A stretch of DNA of 31,166 nt from SYIM01 sp041182885 (lineage in GTDB: Bacteria > Pseudomonadota > Gammaproteobacteria > Burkholderiales > Burkholderiaceae_E). Position 1 is the first letter of the stretch. Every line of letters starts with the position of its first letter. Of this stretch, positions 7,095 to 13,482 are shown piece by piece. Location of the stretch: positions 1 to 31,166 of the forward strand of contig JBMSQB010000055.1 of the NCBI GenBank assembly GCA_049423065.1, given 5' to 3'. Below the pieces are notes generated by a model. That model was not told the DNA's origin and made no database searches. It saw only the letters and a list, made by a program, of their open reading frames with translations. The position numbers and the translations under genes are program-made.

Positions 7095-8704
7095 CTCGTG
7101 ACAGCGCCCGCCTGGGTGATCTTCCGCTTGTTGCCGCTCAGCGGTTTGGCGCGAGTGAGGCGGTGGTCTTTGGGTCCGAGCGCGTTTCGTATCAGTCGCT
7201 GTCGGCGGCGGTAGACGAATGCGCGCGAGGGTTGATCGCGCTTGGCGTGCAGTCGGGCGATCGGGTACTGATTTATGTTCCCAATTGCCTGCGCTGGCTG
7301 GTGGCGTTCTATTCGCTGATTGCGGTCGGCGCAGTCGCCGTACCGGTGAATACCCGTTTCCGGCGCGACGATCTTGCTTATCTGGTGCGGCAGTCAGGCG
7401 CCAGCACGCTCATCATTTCCGAGAATGTACCGGGCGTAGATGTGATGTCGATGGTGCATGAACTGCTCGATTGCAGCGGCCAGGACGACTTGCCGCGGCC
7501 CACCTTCCCAGAGATGCGCCGGCTGATCTCCACCTCTGACGCGAGCGTTCGGGCAGCCACCGGATGGCAGGCATTGATCGAGGCTGGGCGAACCGTGTCC
7601 CAGCAAATGCTGGATGCCCGCCGCCATGCGGTGCAATCCACGGATCCGGCGCTGATCCTCTACACCTCTGGAACAACGGGTGCGCCCAAGGGCGCGGTCC
7701 ATTCGCACGCAATGATCCGCACCGTTGCCGACGGCGCAAATCGGCTTGGCATCACATCGCGCGACACGCTGCTCCTGTTCATGCCGCTCTTTCACAGCAT
7801 GGGGCTGTATCTGGCAGGCATGATGTTTCTCGTAAGTGGCGCGCGGCTGGTGTTGTCCCCCCGGTTCGACGCTCCCGCGGAACTCGAGCGGATCGAACGC
7901 GAGCGGGTTTCGGTCACCTTTGGATTTGACACGCATTATTTCGACCTTCTCGGCCATCCAGATTTCGCGCAGCGCGACCACTCCAGTCTGCGGATCGCCA
8001 TGGTTCCCGCGGGCTCTCCTGGTGCCGAGCCCATCGCGAGACGTGTGAATCGCGAGCTTTGCCGAAGTTTCAGCGGCTACGGCAGTTCGGAATGCGGCAC
8101 AGGCATCTCGCTGAGCTTTCTCGATGCGTCTGAAGATGAGCGCTGTCTGGGATCCGGCTTTCCGATGCCTGGCTATGAGTATCGGGTCTGCGATCCGCAA
8201 ACCGATGAGGTGCTTGCCCCGGGTGTGCTGGGTGAGCTTCGGATTCGCGGTTATGGCGTGATGCTGGGTTATTACGCGGCTCCTGATCAGACGCGTGTTG
8301 CGTTTGATGCCGATGGCTTTTTTCGCACAGGAGACAGCGCGCAAATCGATGCGTCGGGCTTTGTGCGCTATGTCGGCCGCTACAAGGACATGCTCAAGGT
8401 TGGCGGTGAAAACGTCGACCCTGCCGAGATCGAGGCTTTCCTGTCGGCGCTGCCTGGTCTGGCGAGCGCTCGTGTGGTGGGATTACCCGACGCGCGGTTG
8501 GGTGAGGTTCCGGTGCTGTGCGTCGAGATGGCGGCGGAAGTGCCCGACCTGGATTCGGTGAGGCGGGCGTGTGCAGGGCGGATCGCGAGCTTCAAGGTGC
8601 CCAGGCGCGTGGTGGCGGTGACGCGTTTTCCGATGACGGTGACCGGAAAGCTGCAGCGCGCAGAGCTCCGCAAATTGGTGATCGAGCAAGTGGCTGCGCG
8701 CTGA
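7091..8704 (+). CDS. AMP-dependent acyl-CoA synthetase / carboxylate-CoA ligase
   Basis: A 537-residue ANL-superfamily ligase that adenylates a carboxylic acid and transfers the acyl group to CoA. The phosphate-binding loop is 'LYTSGTTGAPKGAVHSH' (about residues 189-206), the adenine-contacting motif is 'GYGSSECG', the hinge region is 'RTGDSAQIDASGFVRYVGR' with 'YKDMLKVGGENVDP', and the adenylation lysine lies in 'TVTGKLQR' near the C-terminus. Length matches medium/long-chain or aromatic acid ligases. It is last in the operon, starting in the crotonase stop (ATGA). Its substrate is presumably the acid imported by the transporter, and the sequence alone does not separate fatty, aromatic and cyclic acids. 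The next gene converges from the other strand 35 bases on. Confidence 0.92.
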   Translation: MTRDSARLGDLPLVAAQRFGASEAVVFGSERVSYQSLSAAVDECARGLIALGVQSGDRVLIYVPNCLRWLVAFYSLIAVGAVAVPVNTRFRRDDLAYLVRQSGASTLIISENVPGVDVMSMVHELLDCSGQDDLPRPTFPEMRRLISTSDASVRAATGWQALIEAGRTVSQQMLDARRHAVQSTDPALILYTSGTTGAPKGAVHSHAMIRTVADGANRLGITSRDTLLLFMPLFHSMGLYLAGMMFLVSGARLVLSPRFDAPAELERIERERVSVTFGFDTHYFDLLGHPDFAQRDHSSLRIAMVPAGSPGAEPIARRVNRELCRSFSGYGSSECGTGISLSFLDASEDERCLGSGFPMPGYEYRVCDPQTDEVLAPGVLGELRIRGYGVMLGYYAAPDQTRVAFDADGFFRTGDSAQIDASGFVRYVGRYKDMLKVGGENVDPAEIEAFLSALPGLASARVVGLPDARLGEVPVLCVEMAAEVPDLDSVRRACAGRIASFKVPRRVVAVTRFPMTVTGKLQRAELRKLVIEQVAAR

Positions 8705-8739
8705 GCCGCTCTAACGGCGCGGGCGCCTTCCCGCAACGG

Positions 8740-10374
8740 CTACGCAGCTTTCTCCAGTCTCGCGCCGTTGAAGTGGTCTCCCGTTTGCTGATAAATAACG
8801 GCCGGCTTGGCGCCCCCCTGATCGGACAGGTTTGTGAGAACGGTGGCGAGGGGGAGCGATGCTGCTTCATATCGGCCATCAGGGTGATTGATCGAAACCT
8901 TCCCCGTCAGGTCGACCATCACCACCGGACGCTGAAACACCATCGCTGCAACCCGTGCGGTATTGAGGTCGGCCCAGGCAAGGCCATCTACCGCTCTCAC
9001 ATTGATTCCGCGCGCAACCTGCAGCGCGACGCTTTTGATGAGGGACTTTGACGCCTCATCCGAGCCGATGTTGCGTAACTGCTGATCGCTGATCCTCGCC
9101 AAGCCGTCAAGGATCTGCGTTCTCAGCGACATCGCCGCGTCAAACTGGCCTCCAAGAACTGCGACAACCGCCGGTGGGTCAGCTGCGAGTGCGACCGACA
9201 TGCTGGTAAACCAGCAATGGCCATCACCATCGACTTTAACGGGGGAGAGTCCTGCCTGCGTGATCGCGTATTCCCCACGATTTCGCTCATTGTCTTCCGC
9301 GATCTGCGCGCTTCCGACGCTCACGGCGAGGCGGTATGCAGCCTGGTCAATCGCCCGGCATGCAGCAACAGAGCTACCCAGCTTGTCACGCAATGCGATG
9401 AAAAATCCGTCTGCATCGGCGGCGATTGAACCGTTGAAATGGGTCTTGTTCAACGCATCGAGCACAGCGGGGTCTCCGAGCTGGCTAATCGCCTCCCTGA
9501 GGCCTCCATCGGCTTGTGCCGATTTGCCTGCATCGCGAACAACCTCATCGCTCTTGATCGACCCATCCGCCTCCTGCGCCGACTTCCTGGACGGTACCTG
9601 TTTTGGTACATCGTCTTTGCCAGCAATGAGCTCTGCGATCAGATCTTCAAGATGTGACTTTACGCGTGGATTGACGACGCCGCCGGAGGCATTTTCAAGG
9701 GTCGTTGACAGAATGTCTGCAACCTCAGCATCAGATCGAAGTCCGTCTTGCTTCATCTCCGCTTTGAGGGCGTCTTTCCTGCTGACTTCAACCTCGAAGG
9801 CAGCCTCGTTCCGTATGGCTGCGTCATTGGCCTGCTTTTGATCGACCGCTGGGATCTTGCTGCCAGGATCCTTGCTCGAGGCTGAATGGTTTTGAACGTG
9901 TTGCGACGAATCCACCTGTTCAGCTTGCTTTGAGACCTGGCTCGGTCCCGCCTGCTTCGGCGAAGCGGGTGGGAGCTGCGTGAGTCCCAGAGTCTTGAGC
10001 GATTTCGCCCGGTGTGCGCCGTCTAGCGAGCTTCCCTTCAACTTGAAACTGCCCGCTGCGGCTGCGCCCGCGTCCTTGGCGAATGCGCCGTCTGAAAACC
10101 GCGCCTTTCTCAGATCGCCGTTTTTCACCTTGAACTGGTACTTGGCCAGATTTTCGGGCGTACCGTAGACGATGACGTCCACGCCGTCGCCGCTCGCATG
10201 TTTCTTCAGCCGAAAAAACGTACCGTCAGCCGCCTGAAAGCCCTTGAGAGGCTCGCTTTTGCCACCTGATCGCGCCGTATTGAATTCGGTGCTTTGTTTG
10301 CTCAGGTCGATCTCGGTATTGCCCAGCCGAAATTTGACCGGCCCCTGGAAGCTGAAGGTCAGTTTGTCGGTCAT
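8740..10374 (-). CDS. Candidate type III secreted effector with C-terminal OTU-type cysteine protease (deubiquitinase-like) domain
   Basis: A 544-residue protein with no recognised full-length homologue. Residues 1-125 form a beta-rich, Gly/Lys-rich N-terminal region. Residues 130-290 are polar, low-complexity linker (Ser, Gln, Lys, Asp). Residues 370-544 match the layout of an OTU cysteine protease: the nucleophile loop 'VDGDGHCWFTSM' (Cys387, with Asp384), a central 'VAAMVFQRPVVMVD' strand (475-488) typical of OTU domains, and a C-terminal 'GDHFNGA' (His534, Asn536). OTU enzymes cleave ubiquitin linkages, a eukaryotic target, so action in a host cell is inferred. The start at 10374 has an upstream GAGGGTG, seven bases after the chaperone-like gene. 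No Sec signal or membrane segment is seen. Counted GC over 9661-9840 is 99 of 180, lower than a nearby sample. Secretion is not proven. Confidence 0.72.
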   Translation of the reverse strand: MTDKLTFSFQGPVKFRLGNTEIDLSKQSTEFNTARSGGKSEPLKGFQAADGTFFRLKKHASGDGVDVIVYGTPENLAKYQFKVKNGDLRKARFSDGAFAKDAGAAAAGSFKLKGSSLDGAHRAKSLKTLGLTQLPPASPKQAGPSQVSKQAEQVDSSQHVQNHSASSKDPGSKIPAVDQKQANDAAIRNEAAFEVEVSRKDALKAEMKQDGLRSDAEVADILSTTLENASGGVVNPRVKSHLEDLIAELIAGKDDVPKQVPSRKSAQEADGSIKSDEVVRDAGKSAQADGGLREAISQLGDPAVLDALNKTHFNGSIAADADGFFIALRDKLGSSVAACRAIDQAAYRLAVSVGSAQIAEDNERNRGEYAITQAGLSPVKVDGDGHCWFTSMSVALAADPPAVVAVLGGQFDAAMSLRTQILDGLARISDQQLRNIGSDEASKSLIKSVALQVARGINVRAVDGLAWADLNTARVAAMVFQRPVVMVDLTGKVSINHPDGRYEAASLPLATVLTNLSDQGGAKPAVIYQQTGDHFNGARLEKAA

Positions 10375-10381
10375 CGAACAT

Positions 10382-10843
10382 TCACCCTCTTACGAAGTGC
10401 GGCATCGATGCAATGGGCGCATGGGGGTCGGGCTGAGCGGCGTAGTCTGAAGCCAACCGGAGTCGCCACTGCTGTGCGGTATCGACAAAACCGGTGATCC
10501 ACTCCACCAGCCGCTCGGGCGTGTCCGCTTCCATGTTTCGCATGGCGCACAGATAAACCTTGCCCGACCCAGGCTCGAGCGATAGTGACTCGCCCCGCGT
10601 CCCATTGAAGAGGAAATTGGCCGCGAGGAGTGCCCGCGACCGCGACCCGTCTGCGTCGTCCCCCAGATCGCCAAGGGGGGCGAGCAGCAGGAGCTGCGAC
10701 GAGTCCGCTATCCATTCGAACTGCAGTTCAAGTTCGCCGGGAATGAAGACGCAACAGACGCCGTCTTCGTTGAAGGCGAGATCGGGGAGCGCCAAGGCGC
10801 TGCCGATCGCGCGGACAATCAGGCTGGGCGACATCGCCGACAC
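10382..10843 (-). CDS. CesT/SycE-like type III secretion chaperone
   Basis: A small acidic protein of about 150 residues (20 Asp/Glu against 10 Arg/Lys by count). It follows the CesT-family plan: 'SALALPDLAFNEDGVCCVFI' as first helix and strand, then 'LELQFEWIADSSQLLLLAPL', a helix containing 'ALLAANFLFNG', strand 'LSLEPGSGKVYLCAM' and a final helix 'RLVEWITGFVDTAQQWRLRL'. Such proteins dimerise in the cytosol, bind the N-terminal part of an effector and hand it to the secretion ATPase. The gene directly precedes the OTU-domain gene, as chaperone genes usually precede their cognate effector. Start is GTG at 10843 or ATG at 10834; neither has a good ribosome-binding site, and the DUF1330 stop lies four bases upstream of the GTG, suggesting coupling. 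Confidence 0.75.
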   Translation of the reverse strand: MSAMSPSLIVRAIGSALALPDLAFNEDGVCCVFIPGELELQFEWIADSSQLLLLAPLGDLGDDADGSRSRALLAANFLFNGTRGESLSLEPGSGKVYLCAMRNMEADTPERLVEWITGFVDTAQQWRLRLASDYAAQPDPHAPIASMPHFVRG

Positions 10844-10847
10844 AGCG

Positions 10848-11141
10848 CTAGACGCCTTCGACGATTCGCATATCCCGAACCACCGCGTTATTGCCCAATG
10901 CTCTCAGAGCTTCCTGGTAGCCGGCGCTGTTGTAGGTTGCAAGCGCAACCTCCAGGCTGTCGAATTCGACCACCACCGTCCGCTGCATCAGTCCTTGTTC
11001 CTTCACCGCTGCGGGGGAGCCTCTCACCAGAAACCGGCCACCTGCGGCCTGAATACTTGGGCCGGCTAGCTTCGCGTAGGCGGCCAGCGCATCAGTGTTG
11101 AGAATTTCCCGGTATGCATTGATCCAGTAGGCCTTGGGCAT
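10848..11141 (-). CDS. DUF1330 family protein
   Basis: A 97-residue protein of the DUF1330 family, a ferredoxin-like alpha/beta-barrel fold related to small monooxygenase/EthD-like domains. The recognisable pieces are 'AYWINAYREI' at the start, 'GGRFLVRG' in the middle, and 'VVVEFDSLEVALATYNSAGY' followed by 'RIVEG' near the end. The start at 11141 has AAGGA six bases upstream. No biochemical role is established for the family. It ends four bases before the chaperone gene, so the three leftward genes could share a transcript even though the functions look unrelated. Confidence 0.88.
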   Translation of the reverse strand: MPKAYWINAYREILNTDALAAYAKLAGPSIQAAGGRFLVRGSPAAVKEQGLMQRTVVVEFDSLEVALATYNSAGYQEALRALGNNAVVRDMRIVEGV

Positions 11142-11241
11142 TGCAGATCCTTTGTCGGCAGTGAAAGCACGCAGAATCCATCAATCAGGGATGCTTGGCA
11201 AGCGCCACCTGGGCGCCGAAGCGACCAGTGGACCGTCTGAC

Positions 11242-12135
11242 TCAGAAAGTGGCCAACACCTGCTGTCGCAGGGCGGCAGTCACCCGCGGACGCACGCCAA
11301 ACCAGGACTCGAAAGCGGGCACCGCCTGATGCAAAAGCATGCCCAAACCGTTTGCAGTGTCATTGCCGCGTGCACGCGCAGCGGCGATCAGCGGTGTTTC
11401 CAGGGGCACATAAATCAGGTCGCTCACCAGGGCGCGCACAGGAAGCGCATCGAGGCTGAGCTCGAGCGCTGGCTGGCCATACATTCCCTGGTTGGTCGAA
11501 TTCACCAGCAGGGCAGCGCCCTCGAGCGCAGCATGGCGGTGTGACCAATCCAGCGTTTTAACGATTAGCGGGTCAAGTTCCGCCAACTGCTCGGCCTTGT
11601 CGCGCGTCCGATTGACGAGGCGGATTTCAGTTGCGCCTTCGTCAATGAGGGCGCAGACCACTGCACGGGCCGCGCCGCCCGCGCCCAGTACCACCGCCGG
11701 GCCTTCCGAGGCTTGCCATCCGGGGCGGACATCGCGAAGGCTCTGGATGAAGCCCTCCGCATCAAAATTGAACCCGTGCAGCGCGCCATCGGCCTGAACA
11801 ACGATGCAGTTGATGGCACCGATACGCCTGGCTAGTGGACTCACCTGATCCATCAGGCTGAATGCGGCCAGCTTGTGCGGCTGCGTGATGTTGCAGCCAG
11901 CGAGCCCCAGCGCGGACAACCCGCGGACGGCGGCTTCAATGCGATCGATCTGAACGGGAAAGTGCCCGTAGGCTGCGCTCAGACCGTGCTCGCGGATCCA
12001 GTGGTTGTGAATGATGGGAGAGCGCGACTGCAGCACTGGCATTCCCATGACACCAGCCAGTTTGAAGGGCTTGTTCTCGGACATGTGGGGTCGAGGGGCC
12101 GACGGGGCGCCCGTATCGGGTTGAGAAGATGTCAT
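11242..12135 (-). CDS. aroE: Shikimate dehydrogenase-like oxidoreductase
   Basis: A 297-residue protein of the shikimate dehydrogenase family, which reduces 3-dehydroshikimate with NADPH in aromatic amino acid synthesis or works on quinate/shikimate in catabolism. Seen: the substrate motif 'SRSPIIHNHW' (38-46), 'NITQPHK' with catalytic Lys88, 'GFNFDAEGF' with catalytic Asp125, the glycine-rich 'LGAGGAARAV' and 'NRTRDKA', whose NRT(R) pattern indicates NADP. Two usually conserved threonines are changed: GAxNT reads GAINC and NTD reads NFD. The frame continues upstream to 12186. The ATG at 12135 was chosen because the earlier one would reach into the divergent promoter space, but ATG 12084 is also possible. 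Whether this is the housekeeping AroE or a paralogue cannot be decided here. Confidence 0.83.
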   Translation of the reverse strand: MTSSQPDTGAPSAPRPHMSENKPFKLAGVMGMPVLQSRSPIIHNHWIREHGLSAAYGHFPVQIDRIEAAVRGLSALGLAGCNITQPHKLAAFSLMDQVSPLARRIGAINCIVVQADGALHGFNFDAEGFIQSLRDVRPGWQASEGPAVVLGAGGAARAVVCALIDEGATEIRLVNRTRDKAEQLAELDPLIVKTLDWSHRHAALEGAALLVNSTNQGMYGQPALELSLDALPVRALVSDLIYVPLETPLIAAARARGNDTANGLGMLLHQAVPAFESWFGVRPRVTAALRQQVLATF

Positions 12136-12217
12136 GATGATCTCACGAGCGCGCCCGCTTTCCATTCGCGGCGCCTGCGCTACCATTGCCGGGAGTTGCC
12201 GTCACCGAGTATCTGCC

Positions 12218-13366
12218 ATGCCCGCTCCCATCACTTGTATCGAAGATCTTCGCCAGCTGCACCGCCGCCGGGTGCCCAGGATGTTCTTTGACTACTGCGA
12301 CTCCGGTGCCTGGACCGAAAGCACCTACCGCGCCAACGTCGACGACTTTTCGCCCATCAAGTTTCGGCAGCGGGTGGCGGTGAACATGGACGGCCGAAGC
12401 ACCCGCAGCAGCATGATTGGTCACCCGGTCGCGATGCCGGTTGCGCTCGCTCCCGTCGGGCTGACCGGGATGCAGCATGCCGACGGCGAAATTCTCGCCG
12501 CCAAGGCGGCCGAGCGATTTGGCGTGCCGTTCACGCTCTCGACCATGAGCATCTGCTCGATCGAGGATATTGCCGCACACACCACGAAGCCGTTCTGGTT
12601 CCAGCTTTATGTCATGCGCGACCGGGACTTCATTGCCCGGCTGATCGATCGCGCGAAGGCGGCCGGCTGCTCGGCGCTGGTGCTGACACTCGATCTTCAG
12701 ATTCTGGGCCAGCGCCACAAGGACATCAAGAATGGTCTGTCGGCGCCGCCAAAGCTCACGCTTCCTAACATCCTCAACATGATCACCAAGCCTGGCTGGT
12801 GCCTTGGCATGTTGGGCACCTCGCGCCGTCAGTTCGGCAATATCGTGGGCCATGTCAAGGGCGTGGGCGATATGTCCTCGCTCGGGGCCTGGACCAGCCA
12901 GCAGTTTGATCCCACGCTCAACTGGAACGATGTTGAATGGATCAAGCAGCGCTGGGGCGGCAAGCTCATCCTCAAAGGCATCATGGAGCCGGTTGACGCC
13001 CGGCTGGCGGTCGAGAGCGGCGCTGACGCGCTTGTCGTTTCGAATCACGGCGGGCGTCAGCTTGATGGCGCGCTCTCGTCGGTCAAGGCCTTGCCGGCCA
13101 TTGTGGATGCCGTGGGGCGCGACATTGAAGTTTGGCTAGATAGCGGCATCCGCTCAGGCCAGGACGTCCTTCGAGCCCTTGCGCTCGGGGCTCGCGGCAC
13201 CATGATTGGCCGCGCGTTTCTCTACGGCTTGGGCGCCATGGGTGAGGCCGGCGTGCACAAGGCGCTGGAACTCATCCAGCGCGAACTGGAGATCTCCATG
13301 GCCTTCTGCGGTCACACCGACGTCACCCGCGTCGATCGCGACATTCTGGTGCCCGGAACCTGGTAA
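12218..13366 (+). CDS. lldD: FMN-dependent alpha-hydroxy-acid dehydrogenase/oxidase (L-lactate dehydrogenase family)
   Basis: A 382-residue enzyme of the glycolate oxidase/L-lactate dehydrogenase/mandelate dehydrogenase family, oxidising an L-2-hydroxy acid to a 2-keto acid with FMN. Visible features: 'MFFDYCDSGAWTESTYRAN' near the N-terminus, 'PVALAPVGLTGMQHADGE', 'PFWFQLYVMRDRDF', the loop 'LQILGQRHKDIKNG', the FMN lysine in 'LILKGIM' and the catalytic 'SNHGGRQLDGA' (about 273-283). The start ATG at 12218 is adopted because homology begins there; 84 more bases are open upstream. It is divergent from the aroE-like gene with an 82-base gap. Lactate is the commonest substrate; mandelate or another hydroxy acid is possible, so the symbol is tentative. 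Confidence 0.88.
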   Translation: MPAPITCIEDLRQLHRRRVPRMFFDYCDSGAWTESTYRANVDDFSPIKFRQRVAVNMDGRSTRSSMIGHPVAMPVALAPVGLTGMQHADGEILAAKAAERFGVPFTLSTMSICSIEDIAAHTTKPFWFQLYVMRDRDFIARLIDRAKAAGCSALVLTLDLQILGQRHKDIKNGLSAPPKLTLPNILNMITKPGWCLGMLGTSRRQFGNIVGHVKGVGDMSSLGAWTSQQFDPTLNWNDVEWIKQRWGGKLILKGIMEPVDARLAVESGADALVVSNHGGRQLDGALSSVKALPAIVDAVGRDIEVWLDSGIRSGQDVLRALALGARGTMIGRAFLYGLGAMGEAGVHKALELIQRELEISMAFCGHTDVTRVDRDILVPGTW

Positions 13367-13434
13367 CGGTCGAGCGGCGATCGTCCTGTCCGCATACCCC
13401 CGGCACTTCGTCGGTTGGGGCCAGGGCACGGGGG

Positions 13435-13440
13435 TAGAAT
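13435..13440 (+). promoter_or_regulatory. Possible -10 element for parE
   Basis: TAGAAT sits 43 bases ahead of the parE ATG in the 116-base gap after the hydroxy-acid oxidase gene. It is preceded by a G-rich stretch, and no good -35 hexamer lies 16-18 bases upstream. The same TAGAAT hexamer occurs in the better promoter before the cytochrome c genes. Confidence 0.3.
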
Positions 13441-13482
13441 TCGCGCCGTTCGCAGCCTGTGCTGCTTGGCGGAGTGAATGGA

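Noticed and set aside
8705..8739. GC-rich dyad ggcgcgggcgcc between the convergent ligase and effector genes, considered as terminator
   Set aside because: Stem of five with a two-base loop cannot form a stable hairpin and no T-run follows.
11202..11216. Hairpin GCGCC-acctg-GGCGC after the aroE-like gene
   Set aside because: Only a five-base stem with two T residues afterwards; expected by chance in GC-rich DNA.
12136..12186. Upstream extension of the aroE-like gene to an ATG at 12186
   Set aside because: The added residues have no family similarity and would cover most of the 82-base divergent promoter space.
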